Below are positions 1 to 11,589 of a stretch of DNA of 64,000 bases, piece after piece. The stretch's first letter is position 1, and each line of letters starts with the position of its first letter. The notes below the pieces were generated by a model, which did not search any database, had not been told where the DNA came from, and saw only the letters and a list, made by a program, of their open reading frames with translations. This stretch comes from Mytilus californianus (lineage: Eukaryota > Mollusca > Bivalvia > Mytilida > Mytilidae): the NCBI RefSeq assembly GCF_021869535.1, contig NW_026262712.1, forward strand, positions 103,296,140-103,360,139. The letters are read 5' to 3'. The position numbers were made by a program, and so were the translations under genes.

Positions 1-1383
1 TGCATGGCTTCACATCTTTCTGTAAATTTTCAGAACATTCGGAGCATTTTGAAATTTTTACACATTTTTGCTGTTTCCATTGCAACGGCGGCCATTTTGG
101 AAATTCCATAGCCAGAAGTCTCATTTATACGTGCCAGTTAACATTTATATTAAGTTTCATAAAGTTTGGAGCATTTTGAAATTTTTGAACATTTTTGAAT
201 TTGTTCCGTTTCCATGGTAACAGAGACCGATTCTAAAATTTTAAAGACAGATGCCTCTTTGGCAGATGACCAGGAATATACCATGAAAAAATCATGGAAT
301 TTGACCTACCATTATAAGTGAGTATAATGAAAGATTAAATGGATTTGCAATTTTGATTTTTTTTTTTCACATTTTTTCTGTTTCCATGGTAATGGTAGCC
401 ATTTTTTTGTTCCAAAGTTGCACTGCAACTCGAAAGTCACGGTTCCTTGTTATAGTGCACCATCATTAAGATTGGTTCATTTGGCTCTGAGAAAACTGGC
501 GGACAAAATTAGGTGGAAGAAAAATAATAATAATAATAATAATAGAGAAAAAGAAACAGAGGAAAAGCAATATGTCACCGACATTGTCAATCGGAATTTA
601 ATTTTTCACATTTATTCTGTTTCCATGGTAACGGTGGCCATTTTGAAACTGCCATACCCCGATTGCACAACTTCACATAGTGGTCCATATTATGGTAAAG
701 TTCCATCAACATTGGTCTACTTAATACCGAAAAATAGCTTGGACAAAAAGTGTGGAAGAATAAATATAATAATAACAAGTAATCCTGTGTTAGGATGCTA
801 ACACAAAAGTCGCCAAAATGGCTCCCAACCATTGTTCTGCTGTTTTCATGGTAACGGCAGCCATTTTGAAATTTCAAAGTCGGATATCACATCTCCACGT
901 GACAGGTCACAGTACTTACAAGTTTCATAAAAATTGGACCAATTTTTAAATTTAGCATTCGTGTTTCAATGGTTACGGTAGCCATTTTGGAAATTCCAAA
1001 GTCAAATGCCACATCTACATAAGACAGTCAACATTTGTGTAAAGTTTCATTTAGTTTGAAGCATTTTGAATTTTTTGACATTTTTTCAGTTTCCATGGTA
1101 ACGGCAGCCATTTTGAAAATTCCAAACTCGGATGGCACATCTACACATGACAGGTCACATTACTGTCAAGTTTCAGAAAGATTGGACCAAATCTAGATTT
1201 TTCGCATTTTTGTTGTTTCCATGGCAACAGCGGCCATTTTGGAAATTCCAAAGTCAAATTCCAAACCTACATACACTCGTTAACATCTCTGTGAAATTTC
1301 AATAAAAATGAAGCATTTTAAATATTTTTCACATTTTTGCAGTTTCCATGGTAACGGCGGCCTTTTTAAAAATTCCAAAGTCG

Positions 1384-1826
1384 AATTACAGCTACATATG
1401 GTGCTACCTGTAATAATCTATCATTATATAACACAAAAAGTTCATAGGAATAATTCAACACTATCACATGACTAATCACATGAGTATTGTTCTAGAATGT
1501 TCCATGAAAATTGACCCCCTAAAATAATGCCAAGATGACCCCGGGCTGAAATAAAAAATGTTGAATGGACACATTGGACATCGGTCTCTTGTATTACACA
1601 AAACTTAATTGATCTACCAGTAGCGAATCAATAGTCGAAAAATGACCCCACCCATGTTCCGGCCCCCAAATAGTGCCAAGTTGACCCCCATTTGAAATAA
1701 AAAATAGTGAATGCACCCCTAGGGATACTACCCCATCATCATACCAAATATAAAGTTTCCATCATTTAAGGCTTGGAAGAAAATGGTCAGACAGATTAGG
1801 GTTAATAATAATAATAATAATAATAA
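1384..1826. repeat. higher-order spacer, copy 1
   Basis: A ~400 bp segment between runs of the 125 bp unit. It starts near 'ACAGCTACATATGGTGCTAC', includes 'CACATGACTAATCACATGA' and 'GCACCCCTAGGGATACTA', and ends in an (AAT)n tract at 1803-1826. It recurs at 2104-2493, 3079-3500 and, shortened, at 4005-4140. Confidence 0.85.
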
Positions 1827-2103
1827 CGGCAGCCATAATGAAATTTTAAAGTCGGATAGCACATCTACACATGACAGGTCACATTACTTACAAGTTTCAT
1901 AAAAATTGGACCAATTTTCATATTTAGGCATTCGTGTTTCCATGGTTACGGTGGCCATTTTGGAAATTCCACGGTCAAATTCCAAATCTACATACACTTG
2001 TTAACATCTCTGTAAAATTTCATTAAATTTGAAGCATTTTAAAAAAAAATCACATTTTTGCAGTTTCCATGGTAACGGCGGCCATTTTAAAAATTCCAAA
2101 GTC

Positions 2104-2493
2104 GAATTACACCTACATATGATGCTACCTGTAATAATCTATCATTATATTACATAAAAAGTACATAGGAATAATTCAACACTATCACATGACTAATCAC
2201 ATGACTATTGTTCTAGAATGTTCCATGAACATTAACCCCCTAAAATAATGCCAAGATGACCCCGGGCTGAAATAAAAAATGTGGAATGGACACCTGGACA
2301 TCGGTCTCTTGTATAACACAAAACTTAAAGGTTCTACCAGTAGCGAATCCATATTCGAAAAATGACCCTACCCATGTTCCGGCCGCCAAATAGTGCCAAG
2401 TTGACACACATTTGTAATAAAAAATAGTGAATGCACCCCTAGGAATACTACCCCAACATCATACCAAATATAAAGTTTCCATCATTTAAGGCT
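2104..2493. repeat. higher-order spacer, copy 2
   Basis: Same segment as 1384-1826 with scattered substitutions. It lacks the terminal (AAT)n tract and runs straight into the next block of 125 bp units. Confidence 0.85.
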
Positions 2494-3078
2494 AACACAA
2501 AAGTCGCCAAAATGGCCCCCAACCATTGTTCTGCTGTTTCCATGGTAACGGCAGCCATTTTGAAATTTCAAAGTCGGATATCACATCTACACGTGACAGG
2601 TCACATTACTTACAAGTTTATTAGAAATTGGACCAATTTCCAAATTTAGGCATTTGTGTTTCCATGGTTACGGTGGCCATTTTGGAAATTCCAAAGTCAA
2701 ATGCCACATCTACATAAGACAGTCAACATTTGTGTAAAGTTTCATTAAGTTTTGAAGCATTTTGAATTTTTTTGACATTTTTGCAGTTTCCATGGTAACG
2801 GCAGCCATTTTGAAAATTCCAAAGTCGGATGGCACATCTACACATGACAGGTAACATTACTGTCAAGTTTCATAAGGATTGGACCAAATCTAGATTTTTG
2901 CATTGATGTTGTTTCCATGGCAACGGCGGGCATTTTGGAAATTCCAAAGTCAAATTCAAAATCTACATACTATTTTTAACATCTCTGTAATATTTCATTA
3001 AATTTGAAGCATTTTAAAAAAATTTCACATTTTTGCAGTTTCCATGGTAATGGCGGCCATTATAAAAATGCCAAAGTC

Positions 3079-3500
3079 GAATTACAGCTACATATGGTGC
3101 TACTTGAATAATCTATCATTATATAACATAAAAAGTACATAGGAATAATTCAACACTATCACATGACTAATCACATGACCATTGTTCTAGAATGTTCCAT
3201 GAAAATTGACCCCCTAAAATAATGCCAAGATGACCCCGGGCTGAAATAAAAAATGTGGAATGGACACCTGGACATCGGTTTCTTGTATTACACAAAACTT
3301 AAAGGTTCTACCAGTAGCGAATCAATAGTCAAAAAATGACCCCACCCTTGTTCCGGTCCCCAGATAGTGCCAAGTTGACCCCTATTTGATATAAAAAATA
3401 GTGAATGCACCCCTAGGGATACTACCCCAACATCATACTAAATATAAAGTTTCCATCATTTAAAGCTTGGAAGAAAATGGTCGGACAAATTAGGGTTAAG
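3079..3500. repeat. higher-order spacer, copy 3
   Basis: Third copy of the spacer, followed by a short AAT-rich stretch. A shortened fourth copy (the 'CCCCTAGGGATACTACC' end only) lies at 4005-4100 and leads into a longer (AAT)n tract. Confidence 0.85.
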
Positions 3501-4100
3501 ACGAATAATAATAACAAGTAATCCTGTGTTAGGATGCTAACACAAAAGTCGCCAAAACGGCCCCCAACCATTGTTCTGCTGTTTCCATGGTAACGGCAGC
3601 CATTTTGAAATTTCAAAGTCGGATATCACATCTACACGTGACAAGTCACATTACTTACAAGTTTTATAAAAATTGGACCAATTTTCAAATTTAGGCATTC
3701 GTGTTTCCATGGTTACGGTGGCCATTTTGGAAATTCCAAAGTCAAATGCCACATCTACATAAAACAGTCAACATTTGTGTAAAGTTTCATTAAGTTTGAA
3801 GCATTTTGAATTTTTTGACATTTTTGCAGTTTCCATGGTAACGGCAGCCGTTTTGAAAATTCCAAAGTCGGATGGCACATCTACACATGACAGGTCACAT
3901 TACTGTCAAGTTTCATAAAGATTGGAGCAAATCTAGATTTTTCGCATTTTTATTGTTTCCATGGCAAAGTCAAATTCCAAATCTACATACACTCGTTAAC
4001 ATCTCTGCACCCCTAGGGATACTACCTCAACATCATACCAAATATAAAGTTTCCATCATTTTAGGCTTGCAAGAAAATGGTCGGACAAATTAGGGTTAAG

Positions 4101-4102
<2 letters not shown>

Positions 4103-4141
<39 letters not shown>
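4103..4141. repeat. (AAT)n microsatellite
   Basis: About twelve AAT units. In this window AAT tracts repeatedly mark the junction between the 125 bp array and the hairpin modules, which suggests they are tails or boundaries of those modules. Confidence 0.9.
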
Positions 4142-5865
4142 GAAACGGGACAAAAACATAAAGTCCCCAAAACTCCGTTTTCGGCGACTTAATAACTAGA
4201 TTTGCCATTGCTAGCAATAGCGGATGGCACCCTTCCCCCATTGCCAGGCGAGCGGCATCTATTAAGAAAATTCCAAAGTCGAAGAGTGCATCTACAGATG
4301 TCTATTGACATTGTTGTAAAGTTTAATCAATTTTGGAGCGTTTTGAAATTTTTGAAGTTTTTGTTGTTTCCATGGAAACGGCAGCCATTTTGGAAATTCT
4401 AAAGTCGAATACCAACTCTTGATGTGCCACTTAACATTTCTGTAAATTTTCAGAAAGTTTGGAGCATTTTGAAATTTTTTGACATTTCTGTTGTTACAAT
4501 GGTAACGGTGACCATTTCCAAAATTCCAAAGACACCTACCACATTGGCACATGATAAGGAACATACCATTAAAGATTCAATGGTTTGTTATACCATGTTA
4601 AGAGTGTAAATAATTCTTTAAGATTTTTCCCATAGGGTTTAATGCTAAACATATTTAGTTTCCATGGCAATATAGTAGTTCCAAAGAATCTCAAAATCGT
4701 CTAAAACCTGTATTTAGTGGACACCAACAATATATGGGCACCAACAATATATAGAAATATGATGATTTTAAGTTCAAGCATACTCAAAATATAAGCCAAA
4801 AACTAAAATTTTATTTTTTAAATTTGTTCTGTTTCCATGGTAACAGTTGCCATCTTAAAAATGCCATACCCCGATTGCAAAATTTTATATAGTGGTCCAC
4901 ATTATGGTATAGTTCCATCAATATTGTTCAAGTCAATTATGAGAAATAGCATGGACAAAAAAGTGTGGAAGAATAAATATAATAATAATAAGAAGAACTA
5001 GATTTGCCATTGCAAGCAATAGCGGATGGCATCCTTCCCCAATTGCCAGGCGAGCGGCAGCCATTTAGAAAATTCCAAAATCAAAGAGGGCATCTACACA
5101 TGCAAATTATCATTTTTGTAAAGTTTCATTAAGTTTGGAGCATTTTGAAATTTTGGACATTTTTGCTGTTTCCATGGTAACGGCGGCCATTTTGAAAATT
5201 CCAACTGCAAAATGCAACTCTGCCTATGCAAGTTACCATTTCTGTAAAGTTTCATCCAGTTTGCAGCATTTTGATTTTTTTTTAATTTTGGACATTTTTG
5301 CTGTTTCCATGGTTACAGTGGATAACTCCAAAATTCTAAAAGCAGACATCTCATTGCCACATGTCATGTTATGTATCTATACAGTTTCAATGTATGCTGA
5401 TTTTATGCATTTTCCCATAGGGTCAATGTAAAACTTGCTCCCAGTTTCCATGACAACGGGGGCCATTTTGGACTATCCAAATATTGTCTTGACATCGTAG
5501 CATACTAGGTAACATTTTCATAAAGTTTCATCCAGTTGGGTCTTATAACGAAAGAGTACGAATTTTTGATATTTTAGCTGTTTCCATGGTAACGGCAGCC
5601 ATTTTGAAAATTCCAAAGTCAAACTGCAAATCAGCACATGCCAGTTAACATTCCTGTGGAGTTTCTTCCAATTTGGAACACTTTGATTTTTTTCGCATTT
5701 TTGCTGTTTCCATGGAAACGGCGGCCATTTTTTACCATTCCATAGCAAGGTCCACAACTTTACATGGGGGTCCTCATTAAAGTGGAGTTCCATCAACATC
5801 GGTCCATTGGATTCCAAGAACTCGCGCGGACAAAATGTGTGGAAGAAAAATAAGAAAAAAAAGAA

Positions 5866-5970
5866 ACGTAGAATAACAGTATGTCACCCCAACTCCGTTG
5901 AGGGTGCCATAAAAAAGAAACGAACAATAACAATATGTCACCCCAACTCCGTTGAGGGTGCCATAATAAT
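5866..5970. repeat. pair of hairpin modules
   Basis: Two ~30 bp imperfect inverted repeats (5881-5910 and 5935-5964). The arms are like ATGTCACCCC and GGGTGCCAT around a short loop. Each is preceded by a purine-rich leader ('AAGAAACGNA' type) and followed by AT-rich AAT units. Confidence 0.8.
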
Positions 5971-7839
5971 AATAAGAAACGGGACAAAAACATAAAGTCC
6001 CCAAAACTCCATTTTGGCTACTTAATAACTAGATTTGCCATTGCAAGCAATAGTGGATGGCACCCTTCCCCTATTGCCACTAGATTGCAGCCAGTTTAAA
6101 CATTTTAAACAGTGACTGCACATATATACTGATGTCTATACGTCTTTCTGTTATTTTTTAATACATTTAGCGGATTTACAAATTTTACGCATAATTTTTC
6201 CTTTGTTTGCCTTGTTTCCATGGTAACCACAGCCATTTTGGAAATTCCAACGCTAATTGCCGTTTCCACACATGACAGTCAACATTATTAAGAAGTTTCA
6301 TTAAGTTTGAAGCATTCTGAAAATATTGAAATTTTTGCTCCTGTATCCATGGTAACATAGTAGTTCCAATGATTGTCAAAATCATTCAAAACCTGAATAT
6401 AATGGACAACTATATTGTATAAAAATTTGATGATTTTAAGCTAAAGCATACCGAAATTATTCACCAAACCCTGAATTTTTTGTAGCATTTTGACCTTTTT
6501 GCATTGTTTTCATGGTAACAACAGCCATTTTGGAAATTCAAACTCCAAATGCCACATCTTCCAATGTTGCTCATCGTTACTGTGAAGTTTCATTAAGTTT
6601 GGAACATTTTGATATTTTTGAAAATTTTGATGTTGTTTCCATGGCAACATAGTAGTTCCAATGATTGCCAAAATCATCCAACACCAGTATATACTTGGCA
6701 CCTACATTGTATTAAAATATAATGATTCTGAGTTTAAGCATATCCAAACAGTTCACCAAAACCAAAAACTGGATTTTTTCACATTTGTTCCGTTTCCATG
6801 GTAACGGCCGCCATCTTGAACCATTCCATGCTTCGTGCACAACTTCACATTGGGGTCCTCAATATAATAGAGTTCCATCAACATTGGTCCATTGGATTTC
6901 GAGAAATCGCGCGGACAAAATGTGTGGAAGAAAATAATAATAACTAGATTTGCAATTGCAAGCAATAGCGGATGGGACCCTTCCCCCGTTGCCAGGTGAG
7001 TGGCAGCCATTTAGAAAATTCCAAAGTCAAAGAGTGCATCTACACATGCAAATTATTCTATTTGTAAAGTTTCAATAAGTTTGGAGCATTTTGAAATTTT
7101 GGACATTTTTGCTGTTTCCATGGTTACGGCGGCCATTTTGAAAATTCCAACTTCAAAATGCAACTCTGCCCATGCCAGTTACCATTTCTGTAAAGTTTTA
7201 TCCAGTTTGCAGCATTTTGATCTTTTTTTGAAATTTTGGACATTTATGCTGCAGCCATGGTTACAGTGGATAATTCCAAAATTCTAAAAGCAGACATCTC
7301 ATTGGCACATGTCATGTTATATATCAATACAGTTTCATTGACTTTGGTGAAATACTCTTTAAGAAAATGCTGATTTTATGCATTTTCCCATAGGGTCAAT
7401 GTAAAACTTGCCCACAGTTTCCATGACAACGGCGGCCATTTTGGAGTATCCAAATATTGTCTTGGCATCTTGGCATACTGGGTAACATTTTCATTAAGTT
7501 TCATCCAGTTGGGTCTTATAACGGAAGAGTTAGAATTTTTGATATTTTAGCTGTTTCCATGGTAACGGCAGCCATATTGAAAATTCCTAAGTCCAACTGC
7601 AAATCAGCACATGCCAATTACCATTCCTGTGGAGTTTCTTCCAGTTTGGAACACTGATTTTTTTGGCTTTTTTGCTGTTTCCGTGGAAAAGGCGGCCATT
7701 TTTTACCATTCCATAGCAAGGTGCACAACTTTACATGGGGGTCCTCATTATAGTAAAGTTCCATCAACATTGGTCCATTGGATTCCAAGAACTCGCGCGG
7801 ACAAAATTTGTGCAAGAAAAATAATAAGAAAAAAAAGAA

Positions 7840-7956
7840 ACATAGAATAACAGTATGTCACCCCAACTCCGTTGAGGGTGCCATAATAATAAGAAGAAAA
7901 AAAAAGAAATGTAGAATATTAATATGTCACCCCAACTCCGTTGAGGGTGCCATAAT
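7840..7956. repeat. pair of hairpin modules, second locus
   Basis: Duplicate of the 5866-5970 arrangement. The hairpins lie at about 7855-7884 and 7924-7953, with a purine-rich leader before each and AAT units after. Confidence 0.8.
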
Positions 7957-8724
7957 AACTAGATTTGCCATTGCAAGCAATAGCTGATGGCACCCTTCCC
8001 CCATTGCCAGGCGAGCGGCATCTATTTAGAAAATTCCAGAGTCAAAGAGTACATCTACAGATGTTTATTGACATTGTTGTAAAGTTTCATCAATTTTAGA
8101 GCGTTTTGAAATTTTTGAAATTTTTGTTGTTTCCATGGAAACGACAGCCATTTTGGAAATTCTTAAGTGGAATACCAACTCTTGATGTGCCACTTAACAT
8201 TTCTGTACATTTTCGTAAGTTTGGAGCATTTTGAAATTTTTTGACATTTTTGCTGTTACCATGGTAACGGTGACCATTTCCAAAATTCCAAAGACACCTA
8301 CCACATTGGCACATGATAAGGAACATACTATTAAAAATTCAATGGTTTGTTATACCATGTTAAGAGTGTAAATAATTCTTTAAGATTTTTTCGATAGGGT
8401 TTAATGCTAAACATATTTAGTTTCCATGGCAATATAATACTTCCAAAGATTCTCAAAATCGTCTAAAACCTGTATTTAGTGGACACCAACAATATATATA
8501 AATTTGATGATTTTAAGTTCAACCATACTCAAAATATTAGCCAAAAGGTAACATTTATTTTTTGAATTTGTTCTGTTTCCATGGTAACGGTGGTAATCTT
8601 AAAAATGCCATACCCCGATTGCACAATTTTATATAGTGGTCCACATTATGGTATAATTCCATCAATATTGTTCAAGCCAATTCTGAGAAATAGCATGGAC
8701 AAAAAAGTGTGGAAGAATAAATAT

Positions 8725-9095
8725 AATAATAAGAAGAAGAAAAAAAGAAACGAACAATAACTCCGTTGTTGGTGCCATAATAATAAAAAAAAGAAACGGA
8801 GGAAAAGCAATATGTCACCTGACATTGTCGATCGGGTGTCATAAAAATAAAAAAAAATAAAAAGAAACGTAGAATAACAATATGTCAGCCCAACTCCGTT
8901 GAGGGTGCCATAATAAAAAAAGAATGGAACAATAACAATATGTCTCCCGACTTTCGTCAGGGTGACATAAAAAGAAACGGAGGAAAAGCAATATGTCACC
9001 CGACATTGTCGATCGGGTGACATAATAACAAAGAAACAGAGGAAAAGCAATATGTCACCCGACATTGTCGATCGGGTGACATAATAATAATTAGA
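8725..9095. repeat. cluster of hairpin modules with AAT spacers
   Basis: At least five ~32 bp hairpins in tandem: 8811-8843, 8881-8912, about 8939-8969, 8992-9024 and 9051-9083. The last two have perfect 12 bp arms (TATGTCACCCGA and TCGGGTGACATA) around a 9-base loop. Every hairpin has the same type of leader ('GAAACGGAGGAAAAGCAA' in the clearest) and an AAT-rich follower, so the repeat unit is leader + hairpin + AAT. Apparent reading frames here come from the repeated modules. Confidence 0.85.
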
Positions 9096-9119
9096 ACTGA
9101 GCAAAACCAATAAGTCTTC

Positions 9120-9470
9120 CCAAGTATGTCCTTACCGGTTTCCCGTTCGTTGCCATGGCATTTGTGCGGCCTACGGTGTGACCTTGTACCTCATTTTATA
9201 TATAATTGTTTTTATATGTTGCATTTTTTATATTTTGAGGATAAGTGAATCAGGTGAGTGTGTATTTTTATGTTTTTTTGCATTGTACTTATTGTTGTTT
9301 TTGTGAAGGTTAACTTTCTTGTAGTAAGACCCGTCACTGCAGGCTGGGAAACTTGGTAGGCAAATCTGTACCGATTAAGTGTGTTAAATATCCTCCTTTA
9401 CACCATAACTCATGGTGGTGCTCCTAATAAAGGGGGAAGATACAGAACATACATACATACATACAACCGA
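9120..9470 (+). repeat. possible retroposon 3' tail ending in (ACAT)n
   Basis: A segment of different composition that ends 'CTCCTAATAAAGGGGGAAGA', followed by an (ACAT)n tract at about 9447-9466. An AATAAA-like signal followed by a short tandem tail is typical of non-LTR retrotransposon 3' ends. No coding sequence is visible, so the family is not assigned. Confidence 0.4.
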
Positions 9471-9638
9471 AAACTACATGTGACATATACTATTGGTATT
9501 CGACCCGGAACTTGTTATTGATTATGTTGAAAATAAAAGGGCCTCGAATGGTGTAATTTTGATTCGTCGTTTTTAAACCATGCCGGCTAACAAATTGGAC
9601 CTCGTTATTTTAGTAGTAAAGATGCTAAGTGTTGTACT

Positions 9639-9712
9639 GGCTTTTGGTTGTTAGCGAGATCCCATAACAGGAAGAGGCTTTTGGTTGTTAGCGAGATCCC
9701 ATAACAGGAAGA
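9639..9712. repeat. 37 bp tandem duplication
   Basis: Two adjacent identical 37 bp copies (9639-9675 and 9676-9712) beginning 'GGCTTTTGGTTGTTAGCGAG'. The absence of differences suggests a recent duplication. Confidence 0.95.
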
Positions 9713-10600
9713 AGAAGAAACCCTGTGTTCCGGTAAAAGAATAAACAGCATGTTCATATAAGGTAAAGATTTTATCCTGTGCAATCCGATGGTCAAACCA
9801 AGATAAAATATGTAATCGTAAGTCATTATTACTAAAAATATTATTTTGCTGGCCGTTGCTAGTACATTTGGCGGGTTGCATTAGTTATAAGTGGTATTTG
9901 AAGAGATATTTTGTATGATTTTTTAGCGAGGCACTAACTGAACATAATATGATATTGCCAAAAGACAGGAAAATGAATATTCTGTCGAACAAAAAGCAGG
10001 ACATAATTGGCTACTTGATTGAAAATAAATGGTCACATGGCAGTGTAAAATGAATATTCTGTCCCAAAAATCATCATGCCCCAACCCCATGACAATAAAA
10101 TGGTTTTCCCTTAGGTATATCATTTTCTTTGTATTTTTAAGTCTATTATTAATCATCATAACAAAGGGACACACATAGCTGTGTTTACACCTAAAACAGA
10201 CAAATTGTTGAAGGTGGAAAGGTTTAAAGGTCTAATATCTGTTTGATTTACCAAGATGAACGTTAAATGCAGCATTTTATGTTTCAAATTAAGACAAAAA
10301 TAACTATTTAAACAGCTTTATTTTAATTTTAACCGTTTACCTTTCAACACTTATCAATTGTCAATAAACAGAATATAACACAGTACAAAGCACACGAAGA
10401 AAAGAAATTGTTGATCTGATTAAAGAATGTCTTTTAAATAATATTTATTTATTTACAAATAAAAGTTCAATATTTAGTTTTAAAAACAGATAAGAAATGA
10501 CATGAAATGAAAAACTATCAAACATTTTACTTATATTCAAACATTTGTCTAAACATCTTTAAAAAGAACTGAAATACCAGAACTAGACACTAACTGCGAA
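9713..10600. other. AT-rich stretch, nothing recognised
   Basis: No convincing coding sequence, RNA gene or structured repeat was seen. It leads into the decayed LINE endonuclease that becomes readable at about 10604. Confidence 0.6.
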
Positions 10601-10603
10601 ATA

Positions 10604-11577
10604 ATATGGGCAAGATTCCAACAAAAAGGCATAAAAGACCCTTACATATGCTCATATTATAATCCTATTCAATTAGTACAAGAGCCAACTAGAAATAAAA
10701 ACACATTGGACCTTCTTATCACCAGCTGTCCTAGTAAAATGATGAGACTAGATGTCACTCCAGGAATTTCAGACCATGATATTGTGTATGCATAAATGAA
10801 CACCAATCCAATGAAAACAACCAAAAGCCAAGAAAATTCCAACTGTATAGAAGAGCTAAAGGGGATAGCATAAAAGAAGATAGGAATTTGCTTTATATTA
10901 GAATTCAAAAAGAAGGCATGAACAAAAAGACAAACATAAATATAGTCTGGAATATGTTCAAGCAAGGCCTAGAAAGCAGTACAAACCAGCATATAACTTC
11001 CAAAATATACATGACTAAGGACAAAAACTCATGAATAATCCAGGATATCAAAAAAATTTGAGGCGAAGACCAAGCCTACAAAAAGAATATTACTGATATT
11101 AAAAGATTTAAACAACTGAAACAACCATCTAAAGAAAATCAAGACAAGCCTATTGGAAGTATGTAGAAAACATAATAACTCCAGAAGATAATGAGGACAT
11201 CCGTTCACAAACAAAAAGATTCTGGACCTATATCAAACACAAGAAAAGTGATCAAAATGGAGTAGCACCACTTAGAAGAAATTGGAAATAAGAAACTGAT
11301 CCAATAAACAAAGCAAACATACTAAATGACCGATTCCCCTGCATGTCCTATAAAGAGACTTTGAACGGAAACAAACTCATGACAGATCTACCAGAAAACT
11401 ATCCAAGCAGCGAAAAAACAATCATCACTAATAATGGAATGGTAAAACAACTGAAAAATCTAAACACACACAAGGCTGCTGGACCAGACAACACCAAACC
11501 AATGATACTGAAAGAACTAGCCAGTGAAATTGCTCCGATCTTAACAAGAGTATGAAGAACGAAGGAAAAGGCAACTG
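10604..11577 (+). pseudogene. decayed non-LTR retrotransposon (endonuclease end and RT start)
   Basis: At 10604-10798 one frame reads the C-terminal part of an apurinic-type endonuclease: 'EPTRNKNTLDLLITSCP', then 'PGISDHDIVYA', then a stop. The SDH-D motif is the catalytic end of this domain in LINEs. About 545 bp later, in another frame (11343-11555), the beginning of the reverse-transcriptase domain is readable, with 'NTHKAAGPDN' and 'LKELASEIAPILT'. Stops and frameshifts lie between and after. Order and spacing fit a single CR1/L2/Jockey-like ORF2 that has lost its frame. It cannot be active. Confidence 0.85.
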
Positions 11578-11589
11578 CCAAGCCTTCTT

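Larger units (their letters stand above)
1..4100. repeat. ~125 bp repeat array, block I (X-box/YY1-like motifs)
   Basis: Degenerate copies of a ~125 bp unit follow one another. Each unit carries a core like GTTTCCATGGTAAC, followed after 1-2 bases by GCGGCCATTTTG or GCAGCCATTTTG, then 'AATTCCAAAGTC', a 'CATCTACACATGACAG' stretch and a 'GTTTCATTAAGTTTGGAGCA' stretch. Cores lie near 208, 622, 845, 968, 1090, 1217, 1345, 1938, 2065, 2537, 2660, 2787, 2915, 3040, 3582, 3704, 3830 and 3957. Runs of five or so units alternate with a ~400 bp non-homologous spacer, which makes a higher-order repeat. Open frames here are short and appear wherever the unit lacks stops, so I do not call them genes. Confidence 0.9.
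4196..8720. repeat. ~125 bp repeat array, block II, with kilobase duplications
   Basis: The same unit as in block I, arranged in larger duplicated segments. The segment 4200-4980 is repeated at 7966-8720, and 4990-5965 is repeated at 6945-7955. Each segment opens with a GC-richer module reading 'TTGCCATTGCAAGCAATAGC' and 'GGCACCCTTCCCC' (near 4201, 4998, 6038, 6949 and 7966). X-box-like cores continue, for example 4367, 4833, 5168, 5580, 6216, 6790, 7115, 7554 and 8577. At 8253 the core is a perfect 14 bp palindrome, GTTACCATGGTAAC. No gene is supported. Confidence 0.88.

Noticed and set aside
1795..1806. Telomeric TTAGGG sequence
   Set aside because: A single TTAGGGTTA inside the spacer repeat (also near 3490 and 4090); not tandem.
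5807..5995. Lys-rich repetitive protein across the hairpin modules
   Set aside because: It consists of two repeats of the hairpin module and its A-rich leader; the opposite strand is equally open. Shadow of a DNA repeat.
9605..9881. Overlapping minus-strand frames around the 37 bp duplication
   Set aside because: They exist only because the duplicated segment lacks stops in two frames; no protein features.
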